Source of the DNA: Acidobacteriota bacterium
GTDB taxonomy: Bacteria; Acidobacteriota; Blastocatellia; Chloracidobacteriales; Chloracidobacteriaceae
NCBI GenBank assembly: GCA_016208495.1
Contig: JACQXX010000079.1
Coordinates: forward strand, 1 to 64,000
Direction: 5' to 3'
Length of the DNA stretch: 64,000 nucleotides
A program made the position numbers and the translations under genes. Below, in pieces: positions 16,644 through 25,074 of the stretch. Under the pieces are notes generated by a model. That model ran no database searches, was not told where the DNA came from, and was given only the letters and a program-made list of their open reading frames with translations. Each line of letters begins with the position of its first letter. The stretch's first letter is position 1.

Positions 16644-17867
16644 ATGAAGCTGTGTCCAAAGTGCAACACGCAATGGGATGATTTCAAACGATTTTGCCCG
16701 TACGATGGGACATTTCTCCCGTCACTGGCTCACCCACCTGTGGAATCTACGGCTGAACCAACCAACAGCACCAGTGACTTCCGGACCTCCCAAATCGGGT
16801 ATGCTTCTGACCAGCCTCAACTGGCAGGCTTGCCATCAGAAGGAGCACCCGTCTTGGGAATGACAGGTGTTCCAGCCCCAGTCTCAGTTTCAGCCGCCAC
16901 CACCAGTGCCCAAACACCCTCGCCCGCCAGTCCATCTCCACCTCTTTGGACAACCGACGATACCCCAACGGTCAAAGCCAGCCATCCACATGCAGTCTGG
17001 CCCGCTTCTTATCAACCGGGTCAGACCCCAAGAGAAGGGGTACCCGCAATCCCGGTTGATGATGACCAGCTCTTTCCACTTCAAGAAGCATCAGCTCCCA
17101 ATTCAGGGCCAATCACCAGAGAAACTCCAACCGCTCCAGTGACCGCGCCTGAAATGCCATTCACACCAGGTGCCTGGGGTGGCGACTCACCTGAAGATGT
17201 CGGATTTCTCTTTGATGCCACACATCAGGCTCCAAATCCAGATGCGGTTCCAACCACACCAGCTTCACCACTGCCCGGACAATCATCCGGTGGAATAATC
17301 CATCGTGACCTGGAAGCCACGGCCAAAGCTCCTCCGGCTGATATTCCGAAAACCGTGAGTGTTTTTGAAGTTGCCAGAGAAGCCCGAGACCGCATGCGCC
17401 GCTCACAGAGCATGCCGGCTTTAGTCGAACCAAGCCGTCCCAAACGCACGCATGCCGAGTATTTTCAGCTCCTGAACGAACGAAATCGGATTATCCAGCA
17501 ATTTGTTGAAGTTTTAGTCAAACAAGGCTTTTCATATAAAAGCAGTTACAGCAACAAAGATGACCATCTGATTTATCGGTTTGATCTTTCATTCGGAGAC
17601 GCCGACGATCACCGGACATTTCCAGTCTCAGTTGCCCTGCACCGAAAACCGTCTTATTCCGTCCTGGTTTCAATTGATTTGTTTGAGATTGGTCGAACGC
17701 TTCCCGAACGAACGAAGCGAACGGAATTGATTGGCGGAAAGGTAGAACGAACTGACCATGGCATGTATTTCCATATTGATGCCACTGAAGACCTCCCCAA
17801 CGAATACCTGATGCAATGGCTGGACGAAAATCTGAAGAGCATTTTCCGCATCACGTACGAGAACTGA
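16644..17867 (+). CDS. Zinc-ribbon protein with Pro-rich linker, unknown function
   Basis: 407 residues beginning MKLCPKCNTQW with a second pair CPYDG, a short N-terminal zinc ribbon (the last cysteine of the fourth position is replaced by the PYDG turn). Residues about 30-260 are Pro/Thr/Ser-rich and disordered. Residues about 265-407 form a globular domain (AEYFQLLNERNRIIQQFVEVL through EYLMQWLDENLKSIFR) that I do not recognise. AGAGG just before the ATG comes from the last hairpin tail of the RNA at 16202-16635, so the gene may be read through from it. It resembles the next gene in general plan (zinc ribbon plus long Pro-rich part). Cytoplasmic; function unknown. Confidence 0.8.
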   Translation: MKLCPKCNTQWDDFKRFCPYDGTFLPSLAHPPVESTAEPTNSTSDFRTSQIGYASDQPQLAGLPSEGAPVLGMTGVPAPVSVSAATTSAQTPSPASPSPPLWTTDDTPTVKASHPHAVWPASYQPGQTPREGVPAIPVDDDQLFPLQEASAPNSGPITRETPTAPVTAPEMPFTPGAWGGDSPEDVGFLFDATHQAPNPDAVPTTPASPLPGQSSGGIIHRDLEATAKAPPADIPKTVSVFEVAREARDRMRRSQSMPALVEPSRPKRTHAEYFQLLNERNRIIQQFVEVLVKQGFSYKSSYSNKDDHLIYRFDLSFGDADDHRTFPVSVALHRKPSYSVLVSIDLFEIGRTLPERTKRTELIGGKVERTDHGMYFHIDATEDLPNEYLMQWLDENLKSIFRITYEN

Positions 17868-17873
17868 TCAGTT

Positions 17874-18030
17874 AAGAGCGAGTAGTGAGTAGCGAGTGGT
17901 GAGTAGTCAGGCAAGGTGAGGAACAGAAAGTAAGGAGGGAATGGACGATTCCAGTTCCTCGGTCACCTTGTCACTCTGTCACCCTGTCATCCTGTCACCC
18001 TGTCACCCTGTCACCCTGTCACTTTGTCCG
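17874..18030. repeat. GAGTAGC-type and TGTCACCC-type tandem repeats
   Basis: GAGTAGTGAGTAGC units (17874-17910) are followed by TGTCACCC octamers (17966-18023). Neither has its mate here. The same classes recur at 30822, 44876 and 53371. Confidence 0.85.
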
Positions 18031-18092
18031 CCTGCCCCTGAATCAGAAGGTACCGAGAAATTATTTGGTGGCGACCAAAATCAGCGGTATAC

Positions 18093-18219
18093 TTGGAGTG
18101 CGGCTCACTTGACGCCGCTTTCGATCTTCAGCAACTTCACTCCATCTCTTTTTTCTTTACCAGCTTAGGCAGTGTCAAGCCGTTGCGATGAAAGCGGCGT
18201 CAAGTGAGCCGCACTCCAA
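18093..18219. repeat. Perfect 30-bp inverted repeat, MITE-like
   Basis: Arms 18093-18122 and 18190-18219 are exact complements separated by 67 bases. The arm contains GGAGTGCGGCTCACTTGACG; a shorter relative is at 30318-30362. It lies in the spacer before the 18293 gene. Confidence 0.85.
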
Positions 18220-18292
18220 AAATATTACCCGACGAGCTTTCTCAGTCTGCGACCTCTGAATCTGATTTTTTAGACGCGGCAGGAGACCATCT

Positions 18293-20056
18293 ATGTTTCT
18301 CAACAAATCACTTCTTCGCATTGGAGCCATTGCTGCAGCCATTTGTGGGTTAGGTGGTGCAGCCCTGTGCTTCATCAACCCTAGCCTGGGTGGTGCGCTT
18401 ATCGGGTTAGGCGTCGCTCTCGGAGGCGGCAGTTTCTGGGCTCTGGCAGATTTATTGGCTCAACAGGAAGATAACTATCAAACACCAAAAACGCTGAGTT
18501 CGTCGTTGGCAGCTCCAAATGCTCCTTCCTATGAATCAAACCCAGTCAGGTTGCCATCTGCCAGTCCAGCGCCCGCGCCACCGGCGAGTAGCCCAGTTGC
18601 AACTGGCGCCCGGCCACCAATGCCGGCACCGCCATCAACTCCGGCTCCAGCACCGCAAGCTCTGATGCCTCCGCCGCCCGCGCCACAAGCCTTTACGCCA
18701 CCACCGCCACCACCCGCGCCACAAGCCTTTACGCCACCACCACCGCCGCCAAGACCAGCACCACCAGCTCCTGCTGCCCGTCCAGCTCCGCCGCTCCCAC
18801 CGCCACCGCCGCCAGTTCTTTCCGCAACTCTTCCGCCACCGCCACCGCCACCAATGGCAGTTGAAAAACCGGCTCCATCTGGACATGGCCTTATGGGAGG
18901 TGGCGTGACCCAACGATACAATCCATTTGAAGACCCGCTTGATTTACCAGCACCTGAACCTCCTCCAGCGGCGCCAGCGATGTTTATCCCGCCACCACCA
19001 CCATCGGCTGATCTATTCGGCGGGTCTGGATTGATGGGACGGGGGGCAACCCAACGGGTTTCATCGGAAGAAGCCGCCGGATTCTCCCTCGATGTTCCAT
19101 TGCCACCAGCTCCGCCAGTTCAACCTTCGGTAAGTGAAGGAATGTCCCTTGCCCCCGATTTTGGCTCCGGGTTGATGGGAAAAGGTTCAACCCAACGCGT
19201 AAGCGCTGAGGAAGCAGCCAGTTTTTTGCTGGGAGAAACCCCATCACCAACTCGACCGGTTCCACCGCCCCCAGTTGCGCCCCCCCCAGCCGCACCTGAA
19301 CCGCCGTCTCCATCAATGGGATTACTTGGACATGGGGCCACCCAGCGATACAACCCGAGTGAAGATCCATTGTTTGCACCACCACCCCCGCCAAGTGCGA
19401 ACAAACCCAATATTCAGGAAAGCAATTACAGCACTTTTGGCGGGCTGTCACTGGGAAGCCCGGTGGTTTCATCGGCACCAACGGCATCCAAACCGGCGGC
19501 GCCCCCCCAGGAGACGCCAATTGATTCGACTCAGCGGTACAGCACGTTTGCCGGGTTGTCCTTAGGTGACCAGCGATCAACAACGCCCCTCCCTACTTCA
19601 TCACCGACTGCATCATTTACCCAGCCGCCAACTGCCAAAAACAAGGTTGAAGATATTGCTTCAACCCAGCGGTACAGTACCTTTGCGGGATTGTCGTTGA
19701 ATGAACCCACACCACCATCCACCTCACCACTCACCGAACCAGATACACCTCGTTCGGCGCCGCCTTCAACCCAGCGATACAGTACATTCGCGGGATTGTC
19801 TTTGACCAACACACCACCTCAGGGAATTCAACACCCTCCGGCCAGTGGTGGGGGATTTAATCCAGATCAAACAGTGAAGATGGGCTCCACACCGGCCCCG
19901 CCGGTCGTGGCCGAAGTGAAAGGAAAAGTGCCTCGCCTTCAAGATGGGTTCTGTTCCGCCTGCGGCAGTCCGCAATCAATTGGTCAAGATGCCAATAAAA
20001 CACCGACCGGCATGCCTGAATTTTGCTGGTACTGCGGTGTCCGATTTGAACCGTGA
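18293..20056 (+). CDS. Membrane-anchored Pro-rich protein with repeated TQRY motifs and C-terminal zinc ribbon
   Basis: 587 residues. The first 60 hold two hydrophobic helices (about 9-30 and 33-52), so the protein is inner-membrane anchored. The rest is Pro-rich and disordered but punctuated by a motif: four copies of GLMG(or GLLG)-x-G-x-TQR followed by Y or V (GLMGGGVTQRY, GLMGRGATQRV, GLMGKGSTQRV, GLLGHGATQRY), then four STFGGLSL/STFAGLSL units, three of them preceded by STQRY. A last one is TVKMGST. The C-terminus is a zinc ribbon (CSACGS..CWYCGVRF). TQ-containing motifs in disordered chains are typical targets for Ser/Thr kinases and FHA domains; that reading is inference. AGGAGA precedes the ATG. 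Function unknown. Confidence 0.82.
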   Translation: MFLNKSLLRIGAIAAAICGLGGAALCFINPSLGGALIGLGVALGGGSFWALADLLAQQEDNYQTPKTLSSSLAAPNAPSYESNPVRLPSASPAPAPPASSPVATGARPPMPAPPSTPAPAPQALMPPPPAPQAFTPPPPPPAPQAFTPPPPPPRPAPPAPAARPAPPLPPPPPPVLSATLPPPPPPPMAVEKPAPSGHGLMGGGVTQRYNPFEDPLDLPAPEPPPAAPAMFIPPPPPSADLFGGSGLMGRGATQRVSSEEAAGFSLDVPLPPAPPVQPSVSEGMSLAPDFGSGLMGKGSTQRVSAEEAASFLLGETPSPTRPVPPPPVAPPPAAPEPPSPSMGLLGHGATQRYNPSEDPLFAPPPPPSANKPNIQESNYSTFGGLSLGSPVVSSAPTASKPAAPPQETPIDSTQRYSTFAGLSLGDQRSTTPLPTSSPTASFTQPPTAKNKVEDIASTQRYSTFAGLSLNEPTPPSTSPLTEPDTPRSAPPSTQRYSTFAGLSLTNTPPQGIQHPPASGGGFNPDQTVKMGSTPAPPVVAEVKGKVPRLQDGFCSACGSPQSIGQDANKTPTGMPEFCWYCGVRFEP

Positions 20057-20059
20057 TTG

Positions 20060-20187
20060 GGGCTGAAGACTCGCAGGCTCGGGGTTGAAGAATGTGAGAA
20101 AAAGTTAAACGGGCTGAAGACTATGGGGAATATAAACCCATCTTCTTCAGCCCGACGTCTTCAGCCCCAAGCCCACTGTCTTCAGCC
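20060..20187. repeat. GGGCTGAAGA class, inverted pair
   Basis: GGGGCTGAAGACT units (20060-20125) face TCTTCAGCCC units (20131-20187). They separate two convergent genes, so the hairpin may also stop transcription from both sides. Confidence 0.88.
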
Positions 20188-21033
20188 CTAATTGGTTTCG
20201 GCGGCTTTTTTCTTCACAGGTTTGGTACTGGCGCCTGGAAGTGCGGCCAGTTCGGCACGGATTTCACCAAATGGGGGAGTCGCTTTCATCAATAGAGGCA
20301 ATCGCTTGTGATCGTTGCTGATCCACATCCGAATCTGCATGGTGTCGGATGGATTGCCGGCTTTGTCCTGCGGACGAACGGCCAGATGGACGGCTTCGAG
20401 TTCTTCCCCACCCACAGTGAGTTTTTCAGTTCCAAGTTGCTCCACCTCAACCAGAAACAGCTTCCCGGCGCGGGTATCAAGTCCATTGAGTTTCTGGGTC
20501 TTCCCGCCCTTAAAATTCAGGTTGCGAATCGCCCACATTAAACCGGGAAGGTCAAACGTGGGTTTTTTCAGTGTCACCGTGGTTTTACCATCAATTTCAG
20601 CTTTCAGCTTCGAATGGTCAAACACCACCACGCCGTTTTCAGTGCGCTGACCTTCCTGAATATCACGTTCAGCCCGGTATGGAAGCCGGGTTTTTGGATC
20701 CAGGTAGGTAGTAAAAAGGTCGTTGACTTCGATCATGGTCTTGCGGATCAGACCAATTGTCTCAACTTTGGTCGTTACCTGATAGCCTTCCTGATCATGG
20801 AATGTCCCTTTGCCAGCCACTTCGAGCATCAGGCGTGCGGCGCTCACGTCGTTGAGCTTGACGGTATAACTCAATTTTTCACCAACCGTGAGGTGGTGGA
20901 ATGATCCGACTTCAGCCGTGGTTGAATTCAGAGCCGGCTGGGCTGCCGAACCACGCCGCTGAGCTGCTGCCGGAACGACGGTTCCGGACCCAAATATCAC
21001 AAGCAGCAATACCAGAATAAATACTTTGCGCAT
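20188..21033 (-). CDS. DUF3108 family exported protein
   Basis: 281 residues with a signal peptide (MRKVFILVLLLVIFGSG, cleavage near AAAQ). The mature part matches the DUF3108 pattern: GEKLSYTVKLNDVSAARLML near residue 50, then a beta-rich body with DPKTRLPYRAERDIQEG, VVVFDH and later GKLFLVEVEQLG and RMWISNDHKRLPLLM. Members of this family are periplasmic and often lie by cell-envelope genes, but their role is not established. The C-terminus is Lys-rich (KPVKKKAAE). It is transcribed in the same direction as pyrF, separated from it by a long repeat-filled spacer, so probably not with it. Confidence 0.88.
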   Translation of the reverse strand: MRKVFILVLLLVIFGSGTVVPAAAQRRGSAAQPALNSTTAEVGSFHHLTVGEKLSYTVKLNDVSAARLMLEVAGKGTFHDQEGYQVTTKVETIGLIRKTMIEVNDLFTTYLDPKTRLPYRAERDIQEGQRTENGVVVFDHSKLKAEIDGKTTVTLKKPTFDLPGLMWAIRNLNFKGGKTQKLNGLDTRAGKLFLVEVEQLGTEKLTVGGEELEAVHLAVRPQDKAGNPSDTMQIRMWISNDHKRLPLLMKATPPFGEIRAELAALPGASTKPVKKKAAETN

Positions 21034-21062
21034 AATAATTTCCTACAATTGATGTAATTCCA

Positions 21063-21285
21063 GTCAGTAGTTAATAAGTCAGTAGTCAGTAGTCAGTAGT
21101 CAGTAGTCAGTAGTTTGTTAAGGGACCCAGAAGAAAATAAAATCCCACTGAAATCGGGTTCAGGGTTCAGGGTTCAGGGTTTCGGCGATGAGTTGACTTA
21201 TTCCACGCAAGATGAAGGCTGGGGAACTGGCGGGTACCACTCAACGTGGAGTATCTGGCCCTGAACCCTGAACCCTGAACCCTGG
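21063..21285. repeat. GTCAGTA and GGGTTCA heptamer arrays
   Basis: GTCAGTA units occupy 21063-21116; their mates (CTGACTA) are at 21464-21490, reaching into the end of pyrF. Nested inside, GGGTTCA units (21158-21180) face CCCTGAA units (21260-21284). Two inverted pairs are thus nested in one spacer. Confidence 0.9.
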
Positions 21286-21324
21286 TGGTATGATATTTCC
21301 ATCCGACTCCCTAAGCTCATCTAG

Positions 21325-21446
21325 TTGAATAGCGTGACTATTTTCTAATGTGGGAGTCCCACTCCAAAATGGTATCAGTAGTCCACTAAACACTGATACC
21401 ATTTTGGAATGAAGTAGTTGTATTAGAAAATAGCCAGGTAATTCAA
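21325..21446. repeat. Nested long palindrome, MITE-like
   Basis: Three sets of arms are nested: 21325-21330/21441-21446, 21338-21349/21422-21433 (CTATTTTCTAAT) and 21364-21379/21392-21407 (CCAAAATGGTATCAGT). The whole 122-base stretch could fold as one hairpin. No frame is coding. Confidence 0.85.
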
Positions 21447-21478
21447 TCAAATAGAGTGAGTGAACTACTAACTACTGA

Positions 21479-22201
21479 CTACTGACTACAAACTGATATC
21501 ATTTCCTCAATCACCCTGGTGGCAGCCTCCGCCGGATCAGGATGGGCCGTAATTGGTCGGCCAACAACGAGATAAGAAGCTCCGGCACGGATGGCTTCTC
21601 CGGGAGTCATGACTCGTTTTTGGTCATTGGCGGCGGCCCAAACGGGTCGAACACCTGGCGTTACGATGTGAAAAGTCGGGTCTGGAATAGCCTCGCGAAT
21701 CAAAGTAATTTCCTTTGGCGAAGCCACAACCCCGTGAAGCCCCGATTCCTGGGTTAATTTGGCCAGCCGGACGACCTGTCCTGCCGGAGTTTGGGCAATC
21801 CCAAGTTCATCCATCGTGCTTTGGTCACTGCTGGTCAGGACGGTCACCGCAATAACCATTGGTAATGCGAGCTGTTCGGCTTCGACAGCGGCGGTCAGTC
21901 GGCGGTTTGCTTCCGCCATCATGACACTCCCGCCGCTGGCGTGGACATTGAGCATTGTCACACCCAGTCGTGTGGCAGCAATCACGCTTTCCGCTACCGT
22001 GTTTGGAATATCATGGAACTTGAGGTCCAGGAAGATGCGGACGTTCTGGCTCAGGATGTCTCGCACCAGCCCAGGTCCTTCCGAAGTAAACAACTGGCTT
22101 CCAACTTTGAAGAAGCTCACCACGCCCGCCAGTTTTTCAACCAGCGTTACGGCTTCAGCCCGTGTGGCCACATCGAGTGCAACAATAAGTTTTTCATTCA
22201 T
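21479..22201 (-). CDS. pyrF: Orotidine 5'-phosphate decarboxylase
   Basis: 240 residues. LIVALDVATRAEA opens the barrel; the catalytic motif DLKFHDIPNTV carries Lys61 and Asp64. TPGVRP and the phosphate-gripping VVGRPIT near the C-terminus are present. It converts OMP to UMP, the last step of pyrimidine synthesis. pyrD for the earlier oxidation step lies upstream in the same direction, but 179 bases of repeats separate them. The stop codon lies close to a GTCAGTA-class array and the last codons read through it (SVCSQ), so the very C-terminus may be repeat-derived. Confidence 0.95.
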   Translation of the reverse strand: MNEKLIVALDVATRAEAVTLVEKLAGVVSFFKVGSQLFTSEGPGLVRDILSQNVRIFLDLKFHDIPNTVAESVIAATRLGVTMLNVHASGGSVMMAEANRRLTAAVEAEQLALPMVIAVTVLTSSDQSTMDELGIAQTPAGQVVRLAKLTQESGLHGVVASPKEITLIREAIPDPTFHIVTPGVRPVWAAANDQKRVMTPGEAIRAGASYLVVGRPITAHPDPAEAATRVIEEMISVCSQ

Positions 22202-22229
22202 AACAGTTAGGGGTCAGGGGTCAAGGGTC

Positions 22230-22314
22230 AGGAAATAAAGAATGAAGAATTGAGAATTGAGAATGAAAAACTGGTTCTTGGGTCTTGGGTCTTCTTCGAA
22301 AATATTGATTTCTA
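22230..22314. repeat. GAATGAA array and TTCTTCGAAA core of a composite element
   Basis: GAATGAA/GAATTGA units (22233-22266) lead into a CTGGTTCTTGGGTCTTC stretch with the core TTCTTCGAAAATATTGATTTC. The same core occurs at 57883-57904 and, diverged, at 54570-54590, each time between inverted GAATGAA arrays. Here the right arm is missing. Confidence 0.75.
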
Positions 22315-22411
22315 AGCACTAAGGGACTGTAAAAATACAACTTCCCGTTTTTATCGAAAGTCACCCGGAGAGATCCAATTTCAGAACAGGAAACCACGAA
22401 ATACACGAAAA
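22315..22411. mobile_element. Half copy of a MITE-like element
   Basis: About 95 bases nearly identical to the reverse complement of 46718-46813, the right half of the full element at 46587-46813. The copy overlaps pyrD and supplies its last codons and stop. Confidence 0.85.
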
Positions 22412-23289
22412 ACATCGACCAATCTGAGTGCGGCACAAGGGTCAGCATAGTTGGCGGTTCCGATTTGCACGGCAGTCGCCCCAGCCAGAATAAATTCAAT
22501 GGCATCCATGGCGGAGACAATCCCACCAATGCCAATCCGGGGAATGCGCAGGACCTTTGACACTTCATAAACCATCCGGACGGCAATCGGCTTGATGGCA
22601 GGTCCAGAGAGCCCGCCCGTGGCAAATGCCAGCCGTGGACGATGGGTGTAAACATCAATTGACATTCCAACGATAGTGTTGATCAGTGAAACCGCATCCG
22701 CACCGGCATCTTCGACGGCTCGGGCCACACCAATCAAATCACCAGCATTGGGTGAAAGTTTGACAATGACTGGACGTGTGGAGGCTTTCTTGACCGCCGC
22801 CGTGACTTCAGCCGCCAAAACTGGATCATTCCCAAACTGAGTGCCTCCCTGTTTGACGTTGGGACAGGAAATATTGAGTTCATACGCCGCCACGCCTTCA
22901 GCATCGTTGAGCATCTGGACCACTTCAAGATAATCATCAATCGAATATCCAAACACATTGGCAATAATCTGGGTGTCATGGGCTCGAAGCTGAGGGAGTT
23001 TTTCTTCAATAAATACTTTTACCCCAACATTTTGCAGGCCAATTGCATTGAGCATGCCGGCACTGGTTTCGGCAATCCGAGGGGGCGGATTTCCCTTGAG
23101 CGGTTTTGGAGAAAGCCCCTTGGTGCAAAAGCCGCCTAATCGTGATAAGTCAAAAAATGGAAGGAACTCCAGTCCATAGCCAAAGGTTCCGCTGGCGGGA
23201 AGCACCGGATTTTTCAAGCGAATCCCCGCAATTTCGACCTCAAGCGGATTACCAGACACACTGGAAGGAGCAATAGGCGCAGACGACAT
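22381..23289 (-). CDS. pyrD: Dihydroorotate dehydrogenase, catalytic subunit (class 1B type), with altered C-terminus
   Basis: 302 residues. [15 protein letters not shown] is the usual opening of the class 1B family. [11 protein letters not shown] contains the active-site cysteine expected for that class. [16 protein letters not shown] and [19 protein letters not shown] bind FMN phosphate. It oxidises dihydroorotate to orotate. No pyrK partner is seen in the window. The normal C-terminal helix after DPCAALRL is missing; instead the frame enters a mobile half-element that encodes [10 protein letters not shown] and the stop. Whether the enzyme still folds well is open. Upstream the gene diverges from an MFS exporter. 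Confidence 0.93.
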   Translation of the reverse strand: MSSAPIAPSSVSGNPLEVEIAGIRLKNPVLPASGTFGYGLEFLPFFDLSRLGGFCTKGLSPKPLKGNPPPRIAETSAGMLNAIGLQNVGVKVFIEEKLPQLRAHDTQIIANVFGYSIDDYLEVVQMLNDAEGVAAYELNISCPNVKQGGTQFGNDPVLAAEVTAAVKKASTRPVIVKLSPNAGDLIGVARAVEDAGADAVSLINTIVGMSIDVYTHRPRLAFATGGLSGPAIKPIAVRMVYEVSKVLRIPRIGIGGIVSAMDAIEFILAGATAVQIGTANYADPCAALRLVDVFRVFRGFLF

Positions 23290-23465
23290 AAAATGATACC
23301 CTCGGTTTTTTCGGGTTTGATGAGTGAAAGAACCCTTTGATCCGTACCGGATGGATTGAAACTCGCCAGTGTACCGATTGACCTTCGACTTGGAAAGTCA
23401 TTTATCAACTTCCTGGCATGCAAATGGATAAACAAGAATTGTAAAGCATTGATTTTCTGAATTTT

Positions 23466-24782
23466 ATGAATGGACGTTCGTCTGCTTCGGCTACTACAGT
23501 TCCAGAGTCGGTTGCACCTGCCCTCGCCGCTGAATCCCAACCAACTGCTTCGTTCCCCGCCCCCGCGATTACCAATCTTCCACCAGCCATTCGAGCCCTT
23601 GCCTATCGTGACTTTCGCAATATCTGGCTTGGCGCCATGACTTCCAGCACAGGTTCCTGGATGCAAACCGTGGCGCAAAGCTGGCTGGTTTTTACGATGA
23701 CCGGGAGTGCCTTTTGGCTTGGACTGGATGGATTTCTGGCCATGGCACCGTCCATGATGTTTTCATTGATTGGCGGTGTAGTGGCTGACCGGGTTGACCG
23801 CCGCAAGTTGTTGCTCTTTTCGCAATATTCGCAAATGACCTATGCTTTTGTCCTGGCGGCCCTGGTTTTTACCGGGAATGTTCAGGTCTGGCATATTTTG
23901 GTGCTCTCGTTTCTGACCGGTACCTCACAGTCCTTTGGCGGACCAGCCTATATGTCGCTCCTCCCAACGCTGGTGGCAAAGCAAGACATCCCCAACGCCG
24001 TGGCATTTAACGCCATCCAGTTCAATATGGCCCGCGTCATTGGCCCGGCACTGGCGGGGATTGCGCTCTACAAATTTGGAAGCGCCGCATGTTTTCTGCT
24101 GAACGGGGTTTCATTTCTGGCCGTGATTTTTTCGATTTACACCATCAAACCCAGAGCGGTTGGGTCGCAAAACGCCAAAGGTTCAATTCTGGATGGGCTT
24201 CGGCAGGGGCTTTCCTTTGTTGCCAATACCAAGGTCATCTGGCAACTGTGTGTGCTGGCCTTTTCGGTCACGTTTCTGGGGATTGGAATGAGCACGCTGC
24301 TGCCGGTGTTTACCCGCACTATTTTTCATGGAGACGAAGCCGTGTACTCGCACCTGATGTCTTGTGTGGGACTCGGCGCCGTGGCTGGAGCGTTTGTGGT
24401 GGCACTGCTGAGCCAGCTTCCTCATCGGGGCAAACGCATGCTCCTTGGGCAGGTCTTTTGCGGGTTGTTTATTGTGCTGTTTGCCCAGGCCCAAACCTTG
24501 TCACTGAGCTACTTCATTCTATTTTTTGGCTCAATGTCAATGGTTACCGTGTTTGCGGTGATGTCGGCACTGGTTCAAAATGCGCTTCCGGATGAAGTTC
24601 GTGGACGTGCGATCAGTATTTATATGCTGCACTTCCAGGCTGGAATGTCGCTTGGCGGACTGACCGCCGGAGGACTCGCGCAACTGCTGACTCCGGTACT
24701 GACCCTGACCATCAACGGTGCGCTGCTCTCAGTGGTTGGAATAGTACTTCTGTTGACACGTTCGAAGGTCAGTGAACTGTAA
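23466..24782 (+). CDS. MFS transporter, DUF894/EntS-like exporter
   Basis: 438 residues with about twelve membrane helices. After a 40-residue polar N-terminus the first helix region contains the family marker SSTGSWMQTVAQSWLVF, and the loop between helices 2 and 3 reads GGVVADRVDRRKLL, the MFS motif A. The second half repeats the plan (LPHRGKRMLLGQVF). The closest types I know are EntS-like and MFS_3 exporters of small molecules. No siderophore genes are nearby, so the substrate is unknown. It diverges from pyrD with a 176-base shared promoter region. Confidence 0.9.
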   Translation: MNGRSSASATTVPESVAPALAAESQPTASFPAPAITNLPPAIRALAYRDFRNIWLGAMTSSTGSWMQTVAQSWLVFTMTGSAFWLGLDGFLAMAPSMMFSLIGGVVADRVDRRKLLLFSQYSQMTYAFVLAALVFTGNVQVWHILVLSFLTGTSQSFGGPAYMSLLPTLVAKQDIPNAVAFNAIQFNMARVIGPALAGIALYKFGSAACFLLNGVSFLAVIFSIYTIKPRAVGSQNAKGSILDGLRQGLSFVANTKVIWQLCVLAFSVTFLGIGMSTLLPVFTRTIFHGDEAVYSHLMSCVGLGAVAGAFVVALLSQLPHRGKRMLLGQVFCGLFIVLFAQAQTLSLSYFILFFGSMSMVTVFAVMSALVQNALPDEVRGRAISIYMLHFQAGMSLGGLTAGGLAQLLTPVLTLTINGALLSVVGIVLLLTRSKVSEL

Positions 24783-25074
24783 GAAGCGGGTTCCGGGTTC
24801 CGGGTTCAGGATTTTCGCCGCGGAGCGGTGGTTGAATTGAGGCAGGTCGTTTACGGCCTGAAAGACCAAAAGGACGAAAGAGACATAAAGGACATAAATT
24901 CGAAAACCCAGAACCCAGACCAGATGACCGAATGACACGGTGAGAGGGTGATTTTTTTCATCCCTCATCCCTCATCCCTCATCCCTTCTGAAAACCCCGA
25001 ACCCTGAACCCCGAACCCTGAACCCCAAACCCTGAACCCTGAACCCCCAACCCTGAACCCTGACCCCTAAAATC
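24783..25074. repeat. GGGTTCC/GGGTTCA arrays, inverted pair with other short repeats inside
   Basis: GGGTTCCGGGTTCC units at 24787-24810 face a long CCCTGAA run at 24993-25070 that stops three bases before the next ATG. Between them lie AAAGGACATAAA units (24875-24897) and CTCATCC units (24957-24985). No gene and no ribosome site. Confidence 0.9.
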
